NCBI GenBank assembly: GCA_028711365.1
Contig: JAQTSI010000004.1
Coordinates: forward strand, 1-41,714
Direction: 5' to 3'
From: Methylococcaceae bacterium
GTDB taxonomy: Bacteria; Pseudomonadota; Gammaproteobacteria; Methylococcales; Methylococcaceae
DNA: 41,714 nt
The notes beneath the pieces were generated by a model. That model searched no databases. It was not told the DNA's origin and worked only from the letters and a program-made list of their open reading frames with translations. The position numbers and the translations under genes were made by a program. This document shows, one piece after another, positions 27,419 through 34,493 of this stretch; position 1 is the first letter of the stretch; each line of letters begins with the position of its first letter.

Positions 27419-29218
27419 ATGAATCAAGAGCAGCAGCAGTCCCAGCTCAAAGAACTCATTGCCAAGGGCAAGATGCAAGGTTTTCTCACCTATTCCGAGG
27501 TGAACGACCATCTGCCCAGCGACGTCGTCGATCCCGAACAGATGGAAGAAATCATCGCCATGATCAATGACATGGGGATCGAAGTTCATGAAGACGTGCC
27601 GGAAGACGCGGAAATGATCCCGGACGCCGCCGTGGTCAGCGATGATGACGAAGACGAGGCCGCGGAAGTCGCCGCCGCTTTGGCTTCCTCGGTGGATGCC
27701 GAATTGGGCAGGACCACCGACCCGGTGCGCATGTACATGCGCGAGATGGGTACGGTCGAATTGTTGACCCGCGAGGGCGAATTGAACATCGCCAAGCGCA
27801 TCGAGGAAGGCATCAACCAGGCCGCAAGGGAACTGGTCCGTTTTGCCGCTTCCATGGAACATTTCATCAAGGCTTTCGAGCGGATCGAGAGCGGCGACAT
27901 CCGCCTTTCCGATCTGATCTCCGATTTCTTCGATCCCGCCCATCCAACCGAATTGGTGATCGAAGAGGATGCCGAGGCGGAAATCATCGAAGAAGCCGAA
28001 ACCGGGCCTGATCCCGAACTGGTCAGGCAAAAACTGGAGGCTTTCAAGAAACAGTTGAAAACCGCCATCAATGCGCAGAACAAATACCATCACAATCACG
28101 AGCGCACCCAGAAAGCTTTCGATGTGCTGGCGGAAAGCTTCCTGGAATTCAAGAAGACCCCGCAGTTCTTCAAGGAACTGACCGACATCCTGCATTCCAC
28201 GGTGGAGAGAATCCGCGAACAGGAACGCATGATCCAAGATTTTGCGGTGCACAAAAGCAAAATGCCGCGCTCGGAATTTCTCAAGACCTTCATCGGCAAC
28301 GAAACCGATCCGGCCTGGATCGAGCGCCAACTGGCTTGCGGCAAGCCTCACGCGGAACCTTTGGCTACCTATACCGATGAAATCAAGCGGGCTCAGTTCA
28401 AGATGGCGCAGATCGAGAAGGAGAACAACCTCAGCATCGGCGAAATCAGGGAAATCTACCGCCGCATGTCCGTGGGTGAAACCCAGGCTCGCCTCGCCAA
28501 GCGGGAAATGATCGAAGCCAACCTGAGATTGGTAATTTCCATTGCAAAGAAATATACTAACCGCGGTTTGCAGTTCCTCGACCTGATCCAGGAAGGCAAC
28601 ATCGGTTTGATGAAGGCGGTGGACAAATTCGAATACCGCCGCGGCTATAAGTTTTCCACCTACGCCACCTGGTGGATTCGCCAAGCGATCACCCGCTCCA
28701 TCGCCGATCAGGCGCGCACCATCCGCATCCCGGTGCATATGATCGAAACCATCAACAAGCTGAACCGGATATCCCGGCAGATGTTGCAGGAGATGGGCCG
28801 GGAGCCGACACCGGAAGAATTGGCCGATCGCATGGAAATGCCCGAAGACAAGGTACGCAAGGTGCTCAAGATCGCCAAGGAACCGATCTCGATGGAAACC
28901 CCCATCGGTGACGACGAAGATTCGCACTTGGGCGATTTCATCGAGGATTCTCGCGCCATGTCGCCGATCGAATCGGCCACGGTGGCGGGTTTGCGCGAGA
29001 CCACCCAGCAAGTACTGGCGGGCCTCACGGCGCGGGAAGCCAAGGTACTGCGCATGCGTTTCGGCATCGACATGAATACCGACCACACCCTGGAGGAGGT
29101 TGGCAAGCAGTTCGACGTCACCCGCGAACGCATCCGTCAGATCGAGGCCAAGGCACTGCGCAAGCTGCGCCATCCCTCCCGCTCGGAGCAACTACGCAGT
29201 TTCCTTGATCTGGAATAA
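27419..29218 (+). CDS. rpoD: RNA polymerase housekeeping sigma factor RpoD
   Basis: Primary sigma factor. The 599 residues contain region 1.1 (about 1-80), region 1.2 starting at [10 protein letters not shown], and a long acidic non-conserved region between 1.2 and 2 as in gammaproteobacteria. Region 2 includes [18 protein letters not shown] and the -10-reading [12 protein letters not shown]. Region 3 follows, and the region 4 helix-turn-helix [20 protein letters not shown] reads the -35. The tRNA gene starts 22 bases after its stop. Confidence 0.99.
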   Translation: MNQEQQQSQLKELIAKGKMQGFLTYSEVNDHLPSDVVDPEQMEEIIAMINDMGIEVHEDVPEDAEMIPDAAVVSDDDEDEAAEVAAALASSVDAELGRTTDPVRMYMREMGTVELLTREGELNIAKRIEEGINQAARELVRFAASMEHFIKAFERIESGDIRLSDLISDFFDPAHPTELVIEEDAEAEIIEEAETGPDPELVRQKLEAFKKQLKTAINAQNKYHHNHERTQKAFDVLAESFLEFKKTPQFFKELTDILHSTVERIREQERMIQDFAVHKSKMPRSEFLKTFIGNETDPAWIERQLACGKPHAEPLATYTDEIKRAQFKMAQIEKENNLSIGEIREIYRRMSVGETQARLAKREMIEANLRLVISIAKKYTNRGLQFLDLIQEGNIGLMKAVDKFEYRRGYKFSTYATWWIRQAITRSIADQARTIRIPVHMIETINKLNRISRQMLQEMGREPTPEELADRMEMPEDKVRKVLKIAKEPISMETPIGDDEDSHLGDFIEDSRAMSPIESATVAGLRETTQQVLAGLTAREAKVLRMRFGIDMNTDHTLEEVGKQFDVTRERIRQIEAKALRKLRHPSRSEQLRSFLDLE

Positions 29219-29240
29219 AATGCATCTGGAATAAAGTTCC

Positions 29241-29324
<84 letters not shown>

Positions 29325-29334
<10 letters not shown>

Positions 29335-29352
29335 AGCGATGTAAGCCTTTTT
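29325..29352 (+). terminator. Terminator of tRNA-Ile2 at the left junction
   Basis: AAAGGCTTAC (29325-29334) pairs with GTAAGCCTTT (29341-29350) across the 6-base loop AGCGAT, followed by more T. The first arm belongs to the attachment repeat, the second arm to the element. Confidence 0.8.
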
Positions 29353-29362
29353 CATTTTAGCC

Positions 29363-29414
29363 GGGGTTACACGGGGGTTACACCATGGCGGAAAACAGGG
29401 CAGGGTGTTACCCC
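29363..29414. promoter_or_regulatory. Left integrase arm-type sites
   Basis: GGGGTTACA occurs at 29363-29371 and 29374-29382, and an inverted near-copy TGTTACCCC at 29406-29414, all between attL and the first gene. The same motifs occur beside the integrase at the other end (40039-40112), as expected for the arm sites of one integrase. Confidence 0.7.
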
Positions 29415-29422
29415 GCTTCCGG

Positions 29423-31066
29423 TCAATAAACCGTGTGGCTGATCCGGCTTCCACCATCAGCGATTTCAGGATCGCTAAGCCCGCCCGTGGCGATATGCGC
29501 AAACCGTCCACTAGGGCGCTCGTTTCCATTGGCCCCCTGAACTTCCACGTTCATACTTCTTTGCCGCTCCCGGCTCCCCAGCGGTTCAAACAGCGGCGGC
29601 GCTTCCTCGATTGCTTGCGGTTGCCTGCGAATGATCGGGCTTGATACGGTGGGAACGGCTGTCGAAACCGTTTGCGCTTCACGCGCGACTATGGGCGGCT
29701 TGCGGGTCTTCCTGGTGGGTGCTTTGCGTGTGGTCGGTGCGTCTGGTGAGGACTGCGCGCCTGGTGCTTTCGTGGACGGCGATGGTGGTGCGTTACTGCT
29801 CAACAGTCTGTCAACTGGCTGCGACGGTTCTTCCAGGGGTGCCCCCACCGGCTGGCCCGCTGGTGCTGGCTCATTCGCAAGCTCCCGCTGGTAGCGCTCA
29901 AACCGGGCTTGACGGTCAGCCAGGCCGTTTGATCCGCCGTTGATCCGCCTTGTGACTTCGCCCACATCCCCGCGCCTTGCCGGTGCTCCCAGGTTTCTAG
30001 TCCGCCAATACCAGGTAGCAATCCGCGCGGCGGTCGCGGGCTCTTCGGCCAGCTCAGGACTTCCCACAAGGTCTATCCCCAAGTCACGGCCAGCGGCTTC
30101 GTAGTTCGCTCGCCCGGTCAACTGGGTGAAACCTCGACCGCGATACTTGAAACCGTCTCCCGGCTCGGTGTTGCCCATGCGCCCGTCGTACATTAGATTT
30201 CCGACAGCTTCCGGTCCTTCATCAATCGCGGCTTCCACGGCAGGCCGTCCAGCTTTACGGGCTGTCTTCGACACTTCCATGATCCGATCCGCGCTGCGAT
30301 AGGCGAATGATTCCCGCATGTGGGTGAAGCCCGAAGACTCATGCTCCATCTGGCTCAGAAAAACCGCTTGCTCGGTCGGGTCTTTAATTCCAGCTTGGTG
30401 CATTTCGGCAATCAACGCTGACTTACGCTCGGCGGATGTCCCGCTGACTGGCTGTGTGGCTTCCACGGGTCGCGCGGGTCGGGCGGTCGGCCTACCCCTG
30501 GACGATTCACGCGGTGGTCGGGTTTCGCTGTCCCCGGCGGTCGGTGTATCGTATCGTATCGCCGATTTCGTATCATATCGTACCGTATCGCGCTGTATCG
30601 TATCGCCCTTGCCGTCCAGGGGTTTGCCATCGAAGCCTTGCAGCTTGATGTCTGGGTGAAAGCCAGCTAGCCAGCGGGAAACCATCGCGCCTATGCCAGC
30701 GCCCGCTACAGCACCAGCAGGACCGGCTGCTAGACCGCCCAGGCCAGCGCCAATCCCCATTGCGGCAATCGATGGTGCCGGTTTCACTGGTGGCTGCGGT
30801 GTGGCTGGATCTTCCAGCATGTCACGCGGCTTGGGTGTTGTTGCAGTGATAGCGGCGTACAGTCCAGCAATCGCTGCGGCAATACCAGCCAATGGTGCCA
30901 TTCCAGCGCCCCCAGCGGCGGCTTGCGGCTTGTCCCGGATGTCTTCCAGCGCTTTGACACGCGCCTTTGAAAACGTCGTTTCCTCTTTGCGAAATCGTGA
31001 AATCTCGCCAGCGGTGCGTCGAAGCCAGTTTGCGTCTCGCTGTACGTTCATACGTTCGTATGTCAT
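29423..31066 (-). CDS. GH19 (chitinase-like) endolysin domain protein with hydrophobic N-terminal region
   Basis: A 547-residue protein predicted to cut peptidoglycan or chitin-like glycans. I start at 31066, where ATG overlaps the preceding stop (ATGA). A basic helical N-terminus (1-45) is followed by an Ala/Gly-rich hydrophobic stretch (about 48-77), a Gly-zipper-like hydrophobic segment (about 100-135), and a linker containing repeated R-Y-D-T. The GH19 lysozyme/endolysin-type domain (about 212-400) has the catalytic-type H242-E243 in Q-M-E-H-E-S-S-G-F, M-Y-D-G-R-M-G-N and the substrate block Y-R-G-R-G-F-T-Q-L-T-G-R-A-N-Y. A Pro/Thr-rich tail ends the protein. There is no classical signal peptide. 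The fusion of a membrane-active-looking segment to a lysin suggests delivery or lysis. Confidence 0.8.
   Translation of the reverse strand: MTYERMNVQRDANWLRRTAGEISRFRKEETTFSKARVKALEDIRDKPQAAAGGAGMAPLAGIAAAIAGLYAAITATTPKPRDMLEDPATPQPPVKPAPSIAAMGIGAGLGGLAAGPAGAVAGAGIGAMVSRWLAGFHPDIKLQGFDGKPLDGKGDTIQRDTVRYDTKSAIRYDTPTAGDSETRPPRESSRGRPTARPARPVEATQPVSGTSAERKSALIAEMHQAGIKDPTEQAVFLSQMEHESSGFTHMRESFAYRSADRIMEVSKTARKAGRPAVEAAIDEGPEAVGNLMYDGRMGNTEPGDGFKYRGRGFTQLTGRANYEAAGRDLGIDLVGSPELAEEPATAARIATWYWRTRNLGAPARRGDVGEVTRRINGGSNGLADRQARFERYQRELANEPAPAGQPVGAPLEEPSQPVDRLLSSNAPPSPSTKAPGAQSSPDAPTTRKAPTRKTRKPPIVAREAQTVSTAVPTVSSPIIRRQPQAIEEAPPLFEPLGSRERQRSMNVEVQGANGNERPSGRFAHIATGGLSDPEIADGGSRISHTVY
30546..30604. 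repeat. Degenerate pentanucleotide (GTATC) repeat inside the GH19 gene
   Basis: GTATC recurs in a 5-base step: three perfect units at 30546-30560, then further exact or one-mismatch units between 30570 and 30604. A unit of five bases is not a multiple of three, so slippage would shift the frame. The encoded linker shows a matching five-residue period (D-T-x-R-x). Confidence 0.6.
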
Positions 31067-31830
31067 TTTTTCCGCATCGCCTTCCAGTCGTTCCGATCCA
31101 GCGCCGCCAGACTGCACAACGTCAAACCCAATGAAAGTTCAACCAGATTGCCATCCTTCGTGATCGGCCCTCCCAGGGGGTAGGTGACGTTTTCGATGAC
31201 CAGTGGGTAGTAATTTCGGCCCTTGTACGTCATGGCAATGAGCGATGGCGACTTTGACGGTAACAGCGCTTCGATCGGACTTTTCTTACCCTTGACGGCA
31301 TCCACGGCGTTACCCAGCAATGAAGAATCGCGCGCAAGCTCGGCAGGTAGCGCCCAGGCCATGATTTGATCCGATGGCCGTTCGACTTCTTCGAACGTAT
31401 CGCGCCAAGCTCGAAATATCGCAGTCGCCTGAATCTTGACCGGTTGCATACCGACGAAAACCTGGACGCTATTCAGTTTTGTGATGCCGGTTCGACCGAC
31501 AAACTGCTGAAGAACCCCGGTGGCCGAATCTCCCGATGATCCAGTCAGCTTCGCAAAAGCATCTACGGTCGGCTGAAACGCTCCCGATTGCAGCATTTGA
31601 AAAGCAGTCGGCGCGGCTGATTCCAGCGATTTGCCTTCAAACGGGCTTTGCCAGTTCAGCGAAACGTCCAGGCTGCATTCGGTCAGCGGTGCCAACACGG
31701 TGACGGCTTCATTCAATCGCTTGCCTTGTCTGTCAACCTCGAAAAACTTGGCGATTAGGTTGGTGTTCAATCCGTCCCATCGGGATGAAAGTGGCCTATT
31801 AAGACTGGCAAATGGGTTTTCTGCGCTCAT
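31063..31830 (-). CDS. Hypothetical protein of 255 residues, possibly structural or tail-associated
   Basis: Not recognised. I use the ATG at 31830 rather than a TTG five codons upstream. The protein looks mixed alpha/beta and soluble. It begins N-P-F-A-S-L-N-R-P and has a W-Q-S-P-F-E-G-K-S-L-E block near residue 62. Its C-terminal part, Y-K-G-R-N-Y-Y-P-L-V-I-E-N-V-T-Y-P-L then L-S-L-G-L-T-L-C-S-L, has the strand-turn-strand look of phage baseplate or tail proteins. That is a resemblance only. It shares an ATGA overlap with the GH19 gene, so the two products are probably made together. Confidence 0.65.
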   Translation of the reverse strand: MSAENPFASLNRPLSSRWDGLNTNLIAKFFEVDRQGKRLNEAVTVLAPLTECSLDVSLNWQSPFEGKSLESAAPTAFQMLQSGAFQPTVDAFAKLTGSSGDSATGVLQQFVGRTGITKLNSVQVFVGMQPVKIQATAIFRAWRDTFEEVERPSDQIMAWALPAELARDSSLLGNAVDAVKGKKSPIEALLPSKSPSLIAMTYKGRNYYPLVIENVTYPLGGPITKDGNLVELSLGLTLCSLAALDRNDWKAMRKK

Positions 31831-32016
31831 GGTCGATATAACCAAACGTTATAAATAATCAATTGTTTATCACACTTTGTGAAGATAACCGCGAGTGAAC
31901 TAACCATGGTTCACTCGTGGTTCACCATGGTTCACTCGCGTTTCACGAAGTGCATGGCGCTTATTACAAAAGGTTATGAACCATTCGAGAAAAAAGCGCC
32001 TACGGTGGTTGCGAAA
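31831..32016. promoter_or_regulatory. Operator-like region upstream of the GH19 module
   Basis: The motif GGTTCACTCG occurs at 31909-31918 and 31929-31938, its inverse CGAGTGAAC at 31892-31900, and shorter GGTTCAC at 31919-31925, with ACCATGGT palindromes between them. An AT-rich stretch (about 31835-31880) between these repeats and the ATG would suit a promoter. This is the only gene-free DNA between the 51-residue RHH gene and the two-gene module, so a repressor site is the simple reading. Confidence 0.55.
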
Positions 32017-32172
32017 TTACTCGGTTTTTTCGAGTGATTTCAACAAGATACGCTTGACTACATTCCCCGCCGTTTCATTGTGCTTTTGGTGCTTTCGGCA
32101 CAATTCTTGAATGATCGTTTTGGGCAGACGAATCTTGACAATCAGGCTATCCGACTTGGGTGCGGCGGTCAT
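32017..32172 (-). CDS. Small ribbon-helix-helix-like DNA-binding protein (51 residues)
   Basis: A short minus-strand gene whose ATG overlaps the stop of its upstream neighbour (ATGA). The sequence after the N-terminus, S-L-I-V-K-I-R-L-P-K-T-I-I-Q-E-L, followed by a helix and N-E-T-A-G-N-V-V-K-R-I-L, fits the beta-strand-helix-helix plan of Arc/CopG/MetJ proteins. Such proteins bind DNA as dimers at short tandem operators. Its position right beside the repeated GGTTCACTCG region makes it a natural candidate regulator of the next operon. Family assignment is by pattern only. Confidence 0.65.
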   Translation of the reverse strand: MTAAPKSDSLIVKIRLPKTIIQELCRKHQKHNETAGNVVKRILLKSLEKTE

Positions 32173-32678
32173 GCGGCCTCCAGGGTGGTTCCTTCCAGCA
32201 GTTCAACGCGGAAATGCGGTTCATCGCCCAGGAACTGGCCAAGCTTGTCGATTTCGGCTTGCAGGGCAGCCTGTCGCGCGGTGCTTGCGGAAATTTCATC
32301 ATCGCCCAGGTGGGGAATCTGCTGCGCGGCCAATTCATGCGACAAGCCTTTTTTAATCAATTCCGCGCGTAGCGCCTCGACAGTTCGCCCCCTGCCTTCA
32401 AGGTGAGCCTTTTCGCTGGCAAGATCGGCCAGCAAACCGAACAGGCGACGACTTGCCCTTTGACGAAGCTCGGCAGTCGCTTCCCGGCGCCCCGCGTGCT
32501 CGCCATTGATCCTCAGTTTGAACGACTCGATCATGCCGCCCAGGACAGTCTGCGCCTTTTCCAGGTCGGCCAGCGCCCGGTTGGGCTCTGCACCATGGCT
32601 AGCTGATACCGCGTCGCCCAGATGCGTGCAGGTGGCTTCGATGGCGGTTTCAAAGATGTTTCTTTCGTTTTGATTCAT
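32169..32678 (-). CDS. Hypothetical helical protein (169 residues)
   Basis: Not recognised. I start at the ATG at 32678, which has GAGGA seven bases upstream and opens 10 bases after the previous stop; ATGs at 32711 and 32726 are open in frame. The protein is hydrophilic and mostly helical, with likely coiled-coil stretches (R-Q-R-A-S-R-R-L-F-G-L-L-A-D-L-A-S-E-K-A-H-L). It has a single cysteine near the N-terminus and no membrane segment. It is the fourth gene of a tightly packed five-gene operon. Confidence 0.6.
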   Translation of the reverse strand: MNQNERNIFETAIEATCTHLGDAVSASHGAEPNRALADLEKAQTVLGGMIESFKLRINGEHAGRREATAELRQRASRRLFGLLADLASEKAHLEGRGRTVEALRAELIKKGLSHELAAQQIPHLGDDEISASTARQAALQAEIDKLGQFLGDEPHFRVELLEGTTLEAA

Positions 32679-32688
32679 GGGTTTGTCC

Positions 32689-32901
32689 TCAATGTGTTGT
32701 TTCGTTTTCATTCCCGATCCAGGCAAAAACCTGATCGCGTAGGGTTTCGGTCAACTCTTTTAGTTCGCAAGCGGCCTTGTCGATTTCCAGGATAAGGGTG
32801 CTCACGTCGGTTTGCTGACTCGCGGTTTCCAGGCACTCACGCGCCACGGTGAGCCTTTCCTGGACGGTTGCCGGGTCAATTCCAAGCTCATTCAGCGTCA
32901 T
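32689..32901 (-). CDS. Hypothetical small helical protein (70 residues)
   Basis: Not recognised. It starts at the ATG at 32901, overlapping the end of the HTH gene by 14 bases in another frame, so translation is probably coupled. The product is acidic and helical (T-V-Q-E-R-L-T-V-A-R-E-C-L-E-T-A, then L-I-L-E-I-D-K-A-A-C-E-L-K-E-L). It could be a partner of the neighbouring regulator, which is a guess from position. Confidence 0.55.
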   Translation of the reverse strand: MTLNELGIDPATVQERLTVARECLETASQQTDVSTLILEIDKAACELKELTETLRDQVFAWIGNENETTH

Positions 32902-33514
32902 CAGCTTGCGCCTCTGTCGCAGGCGAATGCCTGTCAAATATTGTCGGCTCAACCGCTTGAGTTTTTGCAAACCTCCGCATGGCGGACATGGCAACCTGTG
33001 CGGCCAGTTGTGCACGCTCGACCGATGAAAGTAACGGTGAGCCTGCCGCCATATCCTGAAATTCAGGGTTAAGCTCCATGAATCGATCCAGGGCCACTTT
33101 GATTGACTCAACTCCAGCCGGTAGGGTTTCGACGGCGAGAACACACGCGGAAATTTTGTTATGCAGCTTCCGGCTTTCGTTTACAGTCTCGGCCAGGCCC
33201 TCCATGTGTTGCCTGACGAGCGAAACGTAAACATCTCGCTCCCGGCGAGCCTCTAGGCACAATTCCCAATCATCGGGAGACAATCCATACAGCCAATCGA
33301 TGCTGACCGCGTATCGCTCAGCGGCCCGCAGGACCACCCAGGGGGCTGGCGCGTCCTCAACGCTTTGCTCGATTGCAGTAAGCTCATCTCGCGTGACGCC
33401 GAGCAGGTGCGCTCCCTCATCGGGGTTGAAACCACAGATTTCGCTGCGGGCTTCCCGAAGCCGCCGGCAGATTTTTTGGGTGACTTTGCGCTTTTCGTGC
33501 TTTGTTGGGGTCAT
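32888..33514 (-). CDS. HTH (XRE-like) regulator with C-terminal helical domain
   Basis: Protein of 208 residues. Residues about 15-80 resemble an XRE-type helix-turn-helix, with a phage-repressor-like recognition region (A-H-L-L-G-V-T-R-D-E-L-T-A-I-E-Q) and the common follow-on motif A-E-R-Y-A-V-S-I-D-W-L-Y-G-L-S. The remainder is helical and may oligomerise. Its start overlaps the upstream gene (ATGA). A role in controlling the element's replication or lysis-like genes is plausible from position but not shown. Confidence 0.72.
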   Translation of the reverse strand: MTPTKHEKRKVTQKICRRLREARSEICGFNPDEGAHLLGVTRDELTAIEQSVEDAPAPWVVLRAAERYAVSIDWLYGLSPDDWELCLEARRERDVYVSLVRQHMEGLAETVNESRKLHNKISACVLAVETLPAGVESIKVALDRFMELNPEFQDMAAGSPLLSSVERAQLAAQVAMSAMRRFAKTQAVEPTIFDRHSPATEAQADDAE

Positions 33515-33972
33515 GCCGTCCTCCAGCGTAGCCCATGCACCACGTCGCCAATGACCTCGACGGGCAGCGCAAGCCCACGGACGACCGCATCAAACCGCTT
33601 CATGAAAGCTCGCGGCGTTTCGTTCGGGTAATTTTCGTTCGGGTAATCAACGAACTCGATAAACCCCTGATTCACGTCAAACAAGGGCAATCGTCCTCTG
33701 CGGTCAAGCTTCATCCTTTCAATCACGAACGCGGCCAGGCGGTCGGCTGCGGCGGTTGGCCGCGCTCTGTGCAAGTGGTCGCGGGTTTGAAAGCCATTTA
33801 AGAAATCAAGCAGGGGTGCCTTGTGGCGGCTCAGCAGGTGGAGCATCCCTGCGTGCCTTGGGAGGGTGTCTGAGCCGATTTCGATTCGCCCACGGTTTGG
33901 GTATAGCTCGACGCGCGCCCAAGCTGCTTGGCGAAGCGCTTGGATAATGTCTTTTGTGGTTGATTTGCTCAT
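33511..33972 (-). CDS. TubC N-terminal docking-like domain protein (153 residues)
   Basis: First gene of the five-gene operon that follows the origin-like region. Residues about 12-60 (L-R-Q-A-A-W-A-R-V-E-L-Y-P-N-R-G-R-I-E-I, then L-L-S-R-H-K-A-P-L-L-D-F-L) resemble the TubC N-terminal docking fold often found on accessory proteins of mobile elements. The remainder is unrecognised. A tandem Y-P-N-E-N/Y-P-N-E-T repeat near residue 112 comes from a 15-bp tandem duplication (about 33618-33647). Function unknown. Confidence 0.6.
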   Translation of the reverse strand: MSKSTTKDIIQALRQAAWARVELYPNRGRIEIGSDTLPRHAGMLHLLSRHKAPLLDFLNGFQTRDHLHRARPTAAADRLAAFVIERMKLDRRGRLPLFDVNQGFIEFVDYPNENYPNETPRAFMKRFDAVVRGLALPVEVIGDVVHGLRWRTA

Positions 33973-34106
33973 GTTTTTTTCCCCATGGTGGGTGGGTTTG
34001 TTGACGTGAGCAAAAGTATGCGCCCCTGCGCACCCGGTCCTCGGTCAGATTTTCCTTATTTCGTCGGTCGGCGGTCGATTCTTCCAGGGGGCAAATCGGC
34101 AGGCAC

Positions 34107-34129
34107 AAAAAAACCCGCTTGAAGCGGGT
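34107..34129 (-). terminator. Rho-independent terminator between the origin region and the small-gene operon
   Basis: On the minus strand ACCCGCTT and AAGCGGGT form a tight hairpin followed by seven T. It would stop transcripts that run through the origin-like region from the primase side. Confidence 0.75.
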
Positions 34130-34143
34130 CGGTGTGATGAAAT

Positions 34144-34471
34144 GATTGGTAGAGGAACCTCTACCAATCTATCAATCCTGAAAGCCACGGCTGGCGCGGG
34201 TTTCAGGATTGGTAGATTGGTAGATGTCTGATATAAGATGTTTATCTTTTTAAGGGTTATTTCTCCCTTAAGAGCTTTTATTTTTAGGGGGGGGTCAGAC
34301 TGGGGGGGGGCTGTAGTGAACCTCTACCAATCTACCAATCATTTTTTTGCCCTGAAACCCACGGCTGGCGCGGGTTTCGGATTGGTAGATATTGGTAGAG
34401 GTTCCTCTACCAATCATTCAGAATTTGAATGATTTCATAGACATAGGTAAGTGTAGCGGTTATCTACCAAT
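34144..34471. repeat. Origin-like array of ten ATTGGTAGA iterons with palindromes
   Basis: The 9-mer ATTGGTAGA occurs in direct orientation at 34145, 34208, 34216, 34381 and 34391, and inverted (TCTACCAAT) at 34160, 34323, 34331, 34406 and 34463. Two pairs form near-perfect palindromes (34144-34169 and 34391-34414), and two pairs are head-to-tail with a one-base overlap. A second repeat, CCACGGCTGGCGCGGGTTTC, occurs at about 34185-34204 and 34360-34379. AT-rich DNA (34230-34286) and two G-runs (34287-34294, 34302-34310) lie in the centre. Adjacent to the PrimPol gene, this looks like a replication origin. Confidence 0.75.
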
Positions 34472-34493
34472 GGCGCAAGTGGAAGGTGTATAT

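Noticed and set aside
27416-29191. 591-codon open frame on the minus strand opposite rpoD
   Set aside because: It mirrors rpoD almost exactly, is rich in His/Phe/Asp/Gly as expected from the antisense of a GC-rich gene, and has no family features.
31835-31880. Specific -35/-10 boxes for the lysin module
   Set aside because: Several AT-rich hexamers are present but none has a good partner at 16-18 bases, so I do not name a promoter position.
34144-34471. CRISPR-like array
   Set aside because: The repeated unit is only 9 bases, occurs in both orientations, and spacing is irregular. It fits iterons, not CRISPR.
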